Assembly (NCBI RefSeq): GCF_004745575.1 | Contig: NZ_RPEM01000007.1 | Coordinates: 106,661-170,660, forward strand | Direction of reading: 5' to 3' | DNA length: 64,000 bases | Source: Pseudotabrizicola sediminis | GTDB lineage: Bacteria; Pseudomonadota; Alphaproteobacteria; Rhodobacterales; Rhodobacteraceae | Shown here: positions 29,627-37,147 of the stretch, in pieces | How positions within the stretch are numbered: position 1 is the stretch's first letter | Layout: every line of letters begins with the position of its first letter | The notes under the pieces: model-generated | Seen by the model: the letters and a program-made list of their open reading frames with translations, nothing else | Told to the model about the DNA's origin: nothing | Databases searched by the model: none | Position numbers and translations under genes: made by a program

Positions 29627-30712
29627 ATGGCACGCTCCCGTAAATCCGAGGCGCTGTATGATGAAGCACGCGCCACCGAAGACGCATTGCGCGCGGCCAT
29701 TGGCCGCCTGTCGGGCCGGTTGACCGGACGCCGCGACATGCGTGACACAGCCACGGATGATCTGATCGGCCTCGCGACCGGGCCCTTGGGTCAGACCGTT
29801 CTGGCTGGTGCGGCCGCCCGCGCCCTGCGCAGCTATCCGTTGGCGACCGTTCTGGTCGGGGCCGGGCTGGCCTGGTTGACCTTTGGCACCCGGCGTGACG
29901 AAAGCCTGACCGACCGCATGGCCGACACCATCGAAGACTGGCAGGCCCGCGCCGATGATGCGCGCGAAGCCGCCCGCGAACGCCTGACGGCGCTTTATGA
30001 AGACATGTCCGACCGGGGGACCGATGCTGCGGCCTTCGCCCGCGAAAAAGCCACGGTCACCGCCGATCTGGCCGCAGATCTGGCATCTGCCTTTGGGCAT
30101 GGCCTGTCGGATATGAGCGCGGATGCCGCTGATCGGATCATCGCCGCGCGCGAACGGGCCTATGCGGCCTTTGCCTCTGGGGCCGAAGCGATCGAGGATC
30201 AGATCGAAGATCTGGCCGAACCCGAGGATGACCGCAACATCCTGCGGCGTCATCCGGTTGCCTCGGCGGCAGTTGCCCTGGCCCTTGGCGCGGCACTTGC
30301 CACGGCGCTGCAGGCCAATCGCCGCGAAGGTGACTCGCTGGCAGACTCTGCCGAGGCGCTGCTGGCCAAGGCCCGCAAGACCTTTGACACCGAGCGCACC
30401 GCCGCCGGGCGAGCGCTTGGCGAAGCCGCAAGCGCCGTGCGCGCCCGTGGGACCGAGGCAGCGCTGGCCATGGTCTCTGATCTGACCGACATTCTGGAAG
30501 GTGCCCGCGACAAAGCCCGCGACACCGGCCGCCACGCTGCCGAAGCTGTCGAAGACGTGGCGGAGGATGTGGAAAACTCGCTGCGCAAAACATCGCGCCG
30601 CGCCGCATCAAAGATCAACGGGGCGGCAAAGCGCGTCAGCGCGCAGACCCGCACCCGCCGTACTGCCACACAAAAGCTTGCCGACAAGCTGACCGGCAGC
30701 CGCGCGGACTGA
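29627..30712 (+). CDS. Long amphipathic-helix membrane-associated protein (nutrient-deprivation-induced type)
   Basis: 361 residues, extremely rich in Ala, Arg, Asp and Glu, with apolipoprotein-like helical repeats. Short hydrophobic segments lie at about residues 50-85 and 208-225. The C-terminus (residues 320-361) is strongly basic and histone-tail-like. The arrangement after a holin-like gene resembles DUF3618-type 'nutrient deprivation-induced' proteins of rhizobia, by recollection only. Probably membrane- or envelope-associated; the basic tail could bind nucleic acid or anionic lipid. Confidence 0.7.
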   Translation: MARSRKSEALYDEARATEDALRAAIGRLSGRLTGRRDMRDTATDDLIGLATGPLGQTVLAGAAARALRSYPLATVLVGAGLAWLTFGTRRDESLTDRMADTIEDWQARADDAREAARERLTALYEDMSDRGTDAAAFAREKATVTADLAADLASAFGHGLSDMSADAADRIIAARERAYAAFASGAEAIEDQIEDLAEPEDDRNILRRHPVASAAVALALGAALATALQANRREGDSLADSAEALLAKARKTFDTERTAAGRALGEAASAVRARGTEAALAMVSDLTDILEGARDKARDTGRHAAEAVEDVAEDVENSLRKTSRRAASKINGAAKRVSAQTRTRRTATQKLADKLTGSRAD

Positions 30713-30756
30713 CGCCATTCCTGTCTGCCCCTGCCTCTTCAAGGCAACCCCGACTG

Positions 30757-30786
30757 ACCCATGGCTGATGCCATGGGTCTTTTTTT
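30757..30786 (+). terminator. Terminator of the stress operon
   Basis: ACCCATGG/CCATGGGT stem, 6-base loop, then CTTTTTTT; between the helical-protein gene and the convergent phospholipase D gene. Confidence 0.9.
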
Positions 30787-30790
30787 GGGT

Positions 30791-32365
30791 TCAGACCATT
30801 TCCGGCGGCAGGAACGGCACCGCTGTGCCGAACTTTTCGGCGGCCCGGATATCGTAAGGCAGCACAAAGCCCTGACGGTCCTCGGGCGCCCGTGCCGCAT
30901 TGGACAACGCTAGCCCCCGCCATGCGGCAACTGCCGTCTTTGGGTCATGAAAACTGGCATCGGCATGCTCGGGCAACCAGTTGGTCATACAGCGGTGCCT
31001 GATATCATCCACCACCTCGGGTTGGGAGAACGCCACCCCAGCCTCGGTATCCCAGCGCATCGACCGCCCGTTCAGGTTGGCCGACGAGATGATGGCCACG
31101 TGATCGAACACCGATACCTTGGCGTGGATATAGATGAGCGGGGCCTTGGCCAGCAGATCGCGCCCATGCTTTTGCTTGGGCTTGACCCGCCTTTGCTGCG
31201 CCGCACTGCCGATGAACAGACGCGCCCCGAAGGCGCGTTGCAGGTGGCGCAGGCATCGGGCCTGATGCCATTCCCCCACCTGGGCATCGAGCCCGTCATG
31301 CTCGCCGAACGCCAACTCTTCGGGCGCTCCGGGCAGCATCAGGATCAGGCGCATATCAGGCTGCTGCCGCGCGGCCCGGCACAGCGCCTTGGTCAGCTTG
31401 CCATCGCGGAAATACTGGGTTTCCAGATAGATTAGACCGCGCGCGCCTGCAATGGCCGTACAATGGGCGTTGAAAATCCCCTGCACCACGGGTTTGGGGC
31501 CAAATCTGATCAGCGGCACATGGCGTTGCCGGGACAAAGTCACAAGCAGATCGCCCGTGTTGATCGGTGCGACCTGTCCCGCAGTGACCGCCTGAAACGT
31601 CTCCAGATGCCGGGCGGCATCGGCGGCCACCGGACCACGGACCAAAGCCTGCACATCGTGCCAGGTCTGCTCCGCCGCCTGTTCGTGATCCTGATCATCA
31701 TAGCGCCGCTCGTTCAGATCCAGCCCACCAACATAGAGCGCCTTGCGGTCAAACACCGCAATCTTCTGGTGATGCGTCCCCGGAAACAGGCGTGGCAAGG
31801 GCCAGAGCCGGGGCCGCACGGTGCCATCATCGCGCACCACCATCAAGGCCCGTGCCCCCGGCATGTCACGCAAGGCCGTCGCGCGGATCTGTGGCGATTG
31901 CCGGTTCAGCCAACGCGTGCTTTTCAAGACCCTCGCCATGATCATGGGGGAGATGACAAACCGCGGCACCGACCCCGTTTGCGCCGGATGCCGCGCGGCC
32001 CTGGCAGTCAGCCGTGCGGCCCCGGGGCCAGCCACCTCGGCCGCCGCCTGCAACAGGCGCAGGCTGCGCCATGTACCGCGATGCATCACAGCGCGGGCAA
32101 TCGGGTCGAAATCCGACAGGGTCAGCGTGATGCTCACCCCCCGCTGCAGGCAATGCACGATCAGATCGAACCACCGCTTTCCCACCGCCTGCCCTTCGGG
32201 CGACCGCAGGCGGGTTTCGGGATCGAACACCAGAAAGCTGCCGATGATCTCGGATTTCGCGTCCAGAAACGCGCGCTCAAGGGCCGGATAGGCCTCTGCC
32301 GCCGTGATGAAAACCTGCGGGGACTCGCCCCCGGATGAGCCGTTGTCGCGCATCGTATCGCCCAT
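30791..32365 (-). CDS. Phospholipase D / cardiolipin synthase-family protein
   Basis: 524 residues with two HKD motifs: HHQKIAVFD followed by the GGLDLNERR block, and HAKVSVFD followed by SSANLNGRSMRWDTE. Both catalytic histidines and lysines are present, so it should be active as a phosphatidyltransferase or phospholipase. There is no N-terminal membrane module. It starts 27 bases after the EcfG-locus kinase on the same strand and may be co-transcribed with nepR-ecfG. Confidence 0.88.
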   Translation of the reverse strand: MGDTMRDNGSSGGESPQVFITAAEAYPALERAFLDAKSEIIGSFLVFDPETRLRSPEGQAVGKRWFDLIVHCLQRGVSITLTLSDFDPIARAVMHRGTWRSLRLLQAAAEVAGPGAARLTARAARHPAQTGSVPRFVISPMIMARVLKSTRWLNRQSPQIRATALRDMPGARALMVVRDDGTVRPRLWPLPRLFPGTHHQKIAVFDRKALYVGGLDLNERRYDDQDHEQAAEQTWHDVQALVRGPVAADAARHLETFQAVTAGQVAPINTGDLLVTLSRQRHVPLIRFGPKPVVQGIFNAHCTAIAGARGLIYLETQYFRDGKLTKALCRAARQQPDMRLILMLPGAPEELAFGEHDGLDAQVGEWHQARCLRHLQRAFGARLFIGSAAQQRRVKPKQKHGRDLLAKAPLIYIHAKVSVFDHVAIISSANLNGRSMRWDTEAGVAFSQPEVVDDIRHRCMTNWLPEHADASFHDPKTAVAAWRGLALSNAARAPEDRQGFVLPYDIRAAEKFGTAVPFLPPEMV

Positions 32366-32392
32366 TGTTCCGGTGTCGCACCCTGCCCCGGA

Positions 32393-34219
32393 TCAGGACA
32401 GGTCATCCTCATCATCCGCCTCGGGACGGGCAACCACCTTGGGGGCCACCCGTTCTTCCCCTTCCGACAGGGGACGCATGGGGAAATCCATGTTCAGCAC
32501 GTAAGCGTCTCCGCTGCGGCCGCGGGTGATCTTGCCGCTCAGCTGCTGGGAAAAAGCCGTCAACAACTGTGATCCGAAACCATCCTTGCCGTCGGCATCC
32601 GGACTGTCCTTGCCGTCGCCCCCTGACGGCATCAGGCTATTTTTCAAGGTGAACCGCGCAGTGCTGTTTTCCAGCCGCCGCAGCGTCAGCTCGACCCGCG
32701 CCTTGCCGACGGCGGCGGTCGGGGAATGCTTGATCACATTCGCCATGCCCTCGGTCAGGAACAGCGCCAGCGGCACGGCTTGATCGGGTGTCAGGCGGAT
32801 ATCATCCACCTGCGCGTCCAGCGCAAACCGCCGCCCGGGGGCGGACCCGATCCGCAGCAGATCGGTGGCGACACGCGGCAACAATTCATCGGCGCGCACA
32901 TCGGTCAGCCCGCTGGTCTGGTACAGCTCGCGGTGCACGGTGGCGAGGCTGATCACCCGGTCCTGAACCGTACGCATCGCCTCTTTCGCCTCGGCGGTGC
33001 GGGCACCGCGCAGCTGCATATTCAGAATGGATGCGATAAGTTGCAGGTTGTTCTTCACCCGGTGGTGAACTTCCCGCAGCAGCACTTCCTTCTGATGGAT
33101 CGTGTTTTCCAGATCCGCCTCGTTGCGCACCACTGCCTCGGTCATCCGTTCATAGGCCCGCCCGACCGAGCGCAGTTCCAGCGCGGCACCTGCCATATCC
33201 AGTCGCGGCAACTGCCGCTCTCCGGCGGCGAAGGCCGTGATCCGGTCGCGCAATTGCCGCACATGCCGCAGGACCTGACTTTCTGACGCAAGCAGGGCCA
33301 CCAGCAAACTTGCCGCCCACATCATCATCGGGAACAGAAAGGCCGGAAACGCCCCTTCGAAAACCGTGTTATCCAACCGGTTCGCGGGCCACGACCCCAG
33401 CAAATACAACGTGCCCGCCTGCAAGGGTACGATGGCAAAGGCGCGTCGCTCTCCCGTTGCAGTTCTGGCGACAAAGCTGGTGCCAGTGCCGTCGACAAAA
33501 CTTTCCAGTGGACGTTTCACCGGCAGGTTGTCACGCGCGGCATCCATCCCGATCGAGGATGTCAACAACACGCCTTTTCCGTCAAATGTCATCAGGGACA
33601 ACGGCTGTGCTTCATCACGTACATTCACCAGCACGCGCCGGTCAAGGGCTTCATGTGGCAAGGACACAAAGGCAAAGCCCATCAAGGCACCAGACCGGTC
33701 CCGCACCGGATGCGACGCAATAAGAACCGAAGTCTTCGACACCGGCCCATGTGGGTTTACCGCAATTTTCGGGCCGGGGTCCGTCAACAGCTGAGCCATA
33801 GCATCGGTGCCAGAAAGATCGCGCTGTTCATTCCGGGCACCGCACAGCATCTGGCCGTTCACGTCAACATAGCCGGCAAAGGTGATCAGGCCGATATCCG
33901 CCTCGACCACGTTGTCCATGACTTCCCGGCAAGCTTCCAGATTGGCCGCCACACCGCCGCGCAGCACTGCCCGCAGAACCACGGCAAGCGTGGCGGTCTT
34001 GGTCTGGGCCTTGACGATTTCTGCAATCAGCGGGTTGGCCGCCATCAGGGTTTCCCCCCTGATCACATTGGTCACGCGTGCCTCGGCCAGCTGCGCGGTT
34101 TTCAGACCCTGAACATAGCTTAACATGGCAAGCGGCAGCAGTGCCACGCCCATCACCGCCATCAAGCGAAAGCCCAGCCCTGAAAACCGCCGCCGCACGG
34201 CGGCACTTTTCGTTGTCAT
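32393..34219 (-). CDS. HWE/HisKA_2 sensor kinase of the EcfG locus
   Basis: 608 residues. A transmembrane helix at about residues 17-40, a periplasmic sensor of about 260 residues (Cache-like; conserved cysteines in EACREV and MLCGARNE), a second helix near 310-330, a linker, and the phosphoacceptor helix REVHHRVKNNLQ follow. The ATPase N box (FLTEGMANVIKHS) is recognisable, but the G1 DxGxG box is not: the position reads LKNSLMPSGGDGKD, followed by an acidic insert and GFGSQLL. Start overlaps the ecfG stop (ATGA). Likely controls PhyR, as kinase or phosphatase. Confidence 0.88.
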   Translation of the reverse strand: MTTKSAAVRRRFSGLGFRLMAVMGVALLPLAMLSYVQGLKTAQLAEARVTNVIRGETLMAANPLIAEIVKAQTKTATLAVVLRAVLRGGVAANLEACREVMDNVVEADIGLITFAGYVDVNGQMLCGARNEQRDLSGTDAMAQLLTDPGPKIAVNPHGPVSKTSVLIASHPVRDRSGALMGFAFVSLPHEALDRRVLVNVRDEAQPLSLMTFDGKGVLLTSSIGMDAARDNLPVKRPLESFVDGTGTSFVARTATGERRAFAIVPLQAGTLYLLGSWPANRLDNTVFEGAFPAFLFPMMMWAASLLVALLASESQVLRHVRQLRDRITAFAAGERQLPRLDMAGAALELRSVGRAYERMTEAVVRNEADLENTIHQKEVLLREVHHRVKNNLQLIASILNMQLRGARTAEAKEAMRTVQDRVISLATVHRELYQTSGLTDVRADELLPRVATDLLRIGSAPGRRFALDAQVDDIRLTPDQAVPLALFLTEGMANVIKHSPTAAVGKARVELTLRRLENSTARFTLKNSLMPSGGDGKDSPDADGKDGFGSQLLTAFSQQLSGKITRGRSGDAYVLNMDFPMRPLSEGEERVAPKVVARPEADDEDDLS

Positions 34220-34791
34220 GCGGCCTGGAATCCTGACCGGCCCATCACGGCAAGGGTCGCGCCGGACTGTTCCGCCAGAATATCCTCGCCCTCGGCCAGA
34301 CCCAGCATGTCGCATAGCCGGGCCCGCGCACGGTTGGCGCGGCTTTTCGCCGTGCCGATTGCGACACCCATCATCTGGGCTGCTTCTTCATAGGAATAGC
34401 CGTTTGCACCGACCAAGATCAGAACCTCACGGTGCTCTGGCGACAGTTTGTCAAAAGCGCGGCTGAAATCGGTGAAGGCAAGCCGGCCATCATGATGCGG
34501 TTTTTCGAACATCGTCGCGGCATGAACGCCATCGGTGTCCTGCACTTCGCGGCGGGTCTTGCGCTTTGACGAGAAAAATGTGTTGCGCAGGATGGTAAAT
34601 AACCAGGCACGAAGGTCGGTGCCAACCGTGAACTTCTCGATATTCGACCATGCTTTCAGGATTGTTTCCTGCACAAGATCATCCGCCTCGCTTACATTGC
34701 GGGTCAGCGAGATCGCAAAGGCGCGCAGCGATGGGATGTGGTTCGCCATTTCGTCACGCGGATCAGCCTGAACAGCGGAAGCGGAAGTCAT
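34216..34791 (-). CDS. ecfG: General stress response sigma factor EcfG
   Basis: ECF sigma factor of the ECF15/EcfG group, 191 residues. Region 2 has SEADDLVQETILKAW and AWLFTILRNTF; region 4 has LSPEHREVLILVGANGYSYEEAAQMMGVAIGTAKSRANRAR. It directs transcription from GGAAC-N16/17-CGTT promoters, of which several occur nearby. It overlaps nepR and the kinase by four bases at each end, giving a nepR-ecfG-kinase unit with an EcfG promoter upstream: positive autoregulation. Confidence 0.94.
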   Translation of the reverse strand: MTSASAVQADPRDEMANHIPSLRAFAISLTRNVSEADDLVQETILKAWSNIEKFTVGTDLRAWLFTILRNTFFSSKRKTRREVQDTDGVHAATMFEKPHHDGRLAFTDFSRAFDKLSPEHREVLILVGANGYSYEEAAQMMGVAIGTAKSRANRARARLCDMLGLAEGEDILAEQSGATLAVMGRSGFQAA

Positions 34792-34949
34792 TTTTTTGAC
34801 TCCTTGGCCTTCAACTGTTCAAGCAACAGCTTGAACCGATCAGGTACATCCTCTTTCAACGCATCTTCATAGACACGCTTCAGGTTTTCGTCGATGTCCT
34901 TTCGCAAACTGGACTTCTGGTTGTCACCTGCCATATGTTCCATCATCAT
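34788..34949 (-). CDS. nepR: Anti-sigma factor NepR
   Basis: Short protein of 53 codons (48 if the later in-frame ATG at 34934 is used). The core SLRKDIDENLKRVYEDALKE and VPDRFKLLLEQLKAK match NepR, which holds EcfG inactive until phosphorylated PhyR binds it. Three ATG codons in tandem begin at 34949. Its stop overlaps the ecfG start (AAAAAAATGAC). The gene is below common ORF length cut-offs and easily missed. Confidence 0.9.
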   Translation of the reverse strand: MMMEHMAGDNQKSSLRKDIDENLKRVYEDALKEDVPDRFKLLLEQLKAKESKK

Positions 34950-34978
34950 GCTGTGCTACTGATCCCGCATATATTCAT

Positions 34979-35004
34979 GGAACCGAACGCTAATCCAGTG
35001 CGTT
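34979..35004 (+). promoter_or_regulatory. EcfG promoter for phyR
   Basis: GGAAC (34979-34983), 17 bases, CGTT (35001-35004); 35 bases before the phyR ATG. It overlaps almost completely with the oppositely directed promoter at 34986-35011. Confidence 0.85.
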
Positions 35005-35011
35005 TGGTTCC
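34986..35011 (-). promoter_or_regulatory. EcfG promoter for nepR-ecfG, interleaved with the phyR promoter
   Basis: On the minus strand GGAAC (35011-35007), 17 bases, CGTT (34989-34986). Its -10 element lies inside the spacer of the phyR promoter and vice versa, so the two cannot be occupied at once. Confidence 0.85.
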
Positions 35012-35038
35012 GTAGAAAACGAAACTGGGGAGAAAATA

Positions 35039-35848
35039 ATGAATGCCTCTGCGACCTTCGATCTGACTTCGGCAATCGCGGCCGACCTTCCCTTTTTGCG
35101 CCGCTACGCCCGTGCCCTCACCGGCAGCCAGGACAGTGGCGACCGATATGCTGCCGCCACGCTGGAAAGCATCCTGATCGAAGACACACCGGTGCGTGAA
35201 GCAACGACCCCAAGGATTGGCCTGTTCCACTGCTTTCACCGGGTCTGGGCAAGTGCGGGTGCTCCGCTGGATGTCGAAGACGACATTCTGGCCAGGCGCG
35301 CGCAGGTTCATATGTCGGGCCTGACGCCAAATTCGCGTGAGGCGCTTTTGCTGCATGCGATCGAAGGCTTTGATCGCCCCGCCATCGCAGAAATCATGGC
35401 GCATGACGAAAGTGATGTGCAGGCGCTTCTGGACGCCGCCATCCGCGAGATGGAAGCGTCGGTGACCGGCAAGGTGATGGTGATCGAGGATGAGGCGATC
35501 ATCGCGATGGATATCGTCGATATCGTCGGCCAGATCGGTCACAAGGTCACCGGCGTCGCACGCACCCGCCGTGAAGCGGTGGAACTGGCGGCACGCGAGC
35601 GGCCTGACCTGATCCTGTCGGATATCCAGCTGGCTGATGATTCCTCGGGCATTGATGCGGTCAACGATATTCTGGCTCAGTTCGACGATATTCCGGTTAT
35701 CTTCATCACCGCCTTCCCCGAACGGCTGCTGACCGGCGACAAACCGGAACCGGCATTCCTGATCACCAAACCGTTTTCCGAAGAGCAGGTGCGCTCGGCC
35801 GTCAGCCAGGCGATGTTCTTTTCATCGACCCAAACACTGCACGCCTGA
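35039..35848 (+). CDS. phyR: General stress response anti-anti-sigma regulator PhyR
   Basis: 269 residues. The N-terminal half is a sigma-like domain (regions 2 and 4, residues 10-140), which mimics EcfG and captures NepR. The C-terminal receiver starts at KVMVIEDEAIIAMD. Phosphoacceptor is D195 (LILSDIQL), acidic pair E150/D151, with T224 and K244 conserved, so the receiver is intact. GGGGAG precedes the ATG. Divergent from nepR-ecfG and followed by a strong terminator. Confidence 0.96.
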   Translation: MNASATFDLTSAIAADLPFLRRYARALTGSQDSGDRYAAATLESILIEDTPVREATTPRIGLFHCFHRVWASAGAPLDVEDDILARRAQVHMSGLTPNSREALLLHAIEGFDRPAIAEIMAHDESDVQALLDAAIREMEASVTGKVMVIEDEAIIAMDIVDIVGQIGHKVTGVARTRREAVELAARERPDLILSDIQLADDSSGIDAVNDILAQFDDIPVIFITAFPERLLTGDKPEPAFLITKPFSEEQVRSAVSQAMFFSSTQTLHA

Positions 35849-35894
35849 GACAGGTCACACCAGCGAACAGGATGTGCGCCGTTGGAACGAAAAC

Positions 35895-35930
35895 ATAAGC
35901 GCCTGCCGGTTCCGGCTGGCGCTTATTTCT
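35895..35930 (+). terminator. Terminator after phyR
   Basis: Long stem with 15-base arms (35895-35909 and 35912-35926) and one mismatch, 2-base loop, followed by TTCTT. Confidence 0.82.
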
Positions 35931-35950
35931 TGCTGAATGAAAATCTCTGG

Positions 35951-35975
35951 GAACCTTTTGATCAAACGTGCGTTT
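35951..35975 (+). promoter_or_regulatory. EcfG promoter for the secreted-protein gene
   Basis: GGAAC (35951-35955), 16 bases, CGTT (35972-35975). It lies downstream of the in-frame ATG at 35937, which supports the start at 36030. Confidence 0.78.
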
Positions 35976-36029
35976 GTCATCCAAGCGCAGGTAATAGCCT
36001 GCGCGGCCATTGCACGAAAGGATCTACTC

Positions 36030-36512
36030 ATGTTCCGCAAAATTCTGATGACGACCACCGCCTTGTTCCTCGCAAATGCCGCGTTTGCTCAGGGTACATT
36101 GATTAAAGAAGTGTCCGTCGAGGCCGACATTACCGCAATTTCAAACGCGGAGGCCGCAGCCTACTGGACGAATGCCGCCGACGATCTGGAAAACGCCATT
36201 CTGGCGCGACTGGTTGACCGTACCGGTGAGGAAGGATCGAAGATCCTGATCGACATCGACGAACTGTCGCTGGCCAACTCGTTTCAAAACCAGCTTGGCC
36301 TGGAAGATGCTGTATTGGTCGGGTCGGTCAACATCACTAGCGAAACCGACAATTCCAAGTTTGACAACTACGAGTTGACGGTCACTGCCCTGAATGCACA
36401 GGCTTTTGCCGCCGATGGCACGGTCCTGGAAGGCGCATTTACCGATACCCCGGAATATTATGCTGCCCTGATCGCGGCCTTTGCCGATGGCGTTGTAAGC
36501 CGTCTGGACTGA
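36030..36512 (+). CDS. Secreted hypothetical protein under EcfG control
   Basis: 160 residues. A signal peptide (MFRKILMTTTALFLANAAFAQ, cut after about residue 21) is followed by an acidic, soluble domain without cysteines that begins with a helix around NAADDLENAILARLVDRTGEEGSK and continues with beta-rich sequence. AAAGGAT precedes the ATG. I do not recognise the family. Flanked by an exact EcfG promoter and a strong terminator, so it is a single-gene stress unit. Probably periplasmic. Confidence 0.75.
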   Translation: MFRKILMTTTALFLANAAFAQGTLIKEVSVEADITAISNAEAAAYWTNAADDLENAILARLVDRTGEEGSKILIDIDELSLANSFQNQLGLEDAVLVGSVNITSETDNSKFDNYELTVTALNAQAFAADGTVLEGAFTDTPEYYAALIAAFADGVVSRLD

Positions 36513-36532
36513 ACCATCTCGCTGCTTTGGAA

Positions 36533-36562
36533 GGGCCCCCGGAAAGCATCCGGGGGCCTTTT
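36533..36562 (+). terminator. Terminator after the secreted-protein gene
   Basis: GGCCCCCGG/CCGGGGGCC stem with a 7-base loop, then TTTT; between convergent genes. Confidence 0.9.
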
Positions 36563-36573
36563 GCGTTCGTCGG

Positions 36574-37068
36574 TTACTTGGCAGTCGCGCGCAGCATCCA
36601 GGCAGCCTTTTCGTGAAAGGCGCAGCGGGCGGTCAGCAAATCTGCGGTCGCCACGTCTTTCCCCTCTTCGGCCTTTTCGATCACATCGCGCATCCGGCGC
36701 ACCACGGCTTCGTGGTCGCTTGCCAGATCTTCCACCATATCCTGCGCCGAGCCCAGTTTGGCCGGGTCTTTCACGCAAGACATCCGCGTGATTTCAGACA
36801 TCTGAAACGGGGCAATCCGCCCAAGGGCGCGGATCCGCTCTGCAAGATCGTCAGCCGCCTGAAACAGGTCGGTGTACTGGGCTTCGGTCAGCACATGGAT
36901 GGAATGGAACATCGGGCCTTCGACATTCCAGTGAACCGCATGGGATTTGAACAAAAGACGGTATGTGTCAGCCAGCGAATCGCTCAGCCCCTTGGCGATT
37001 GCTGTCACGCCAGTGATACCGGTGTCGATCTTGTCAGAGCCGGGCACGGCCTTCAGTGCTTCAGACAT
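36574..37068 (-). CDS. dps: Dps-family DNA-binding ferritin
   Basis: Dodecameric mini-ferritin protecting DNA from iron and peroxide, 164 residues. The ferroxidase-site blocks HAVHWNVEGPMFHSIHVLTEAQYTDL (histidines and the acidic ligands D and E) are intact. AAAGGACCACTT precedes the ATG; a 54-codon upstream extension spans the promoter and is rejected. An exact EcfG promoter stands upstream, fitting dps as a known general stress response target. Confidence 0.94.
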   Translation of the reverse strand: MSEALKAVPGSDKIDTGITGVTAIAKGLSDSLADTYRLLFKSHAVHWNVEGPMFHSIHVLTEAQYTDLFQAADDLAERIRALGRIAPFQMSEITRMSCVKDPAKLGSAQDMVEDLASDHEAVVRRMRDVIEKAEEGKDVATADLLTARCAFHEKAAWMLRATAK

Positions 37069-37121
37069 AAGTGGTCCTTTCGAAATACGGGCAGCCGGAC
37101 ATGGCCCCCTCATGGCAAAAG

Positions 37122-37147
37122 AACGTTCGGGTGACAGGCGCAGTTCC
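37122..37147 (-). promoter_or_regulatory. EcfG promoter for dps
   Basis: On the minus strand GGAAC (37147-37143), 17 bases, CGTT (37125-37122); 54 bases before the dps ATG and directly abutting the stop codon of the diguanylate cyclase gene. Confidence 0.8.

Noticed and set aside
35937-36029. Longer start for the secreted protein at 35937
   Set aside because: It lies upstream of the EcfG promoter and would bury the signal peptide behind 31 residues; the ATG at 36030 has a ribosome site.
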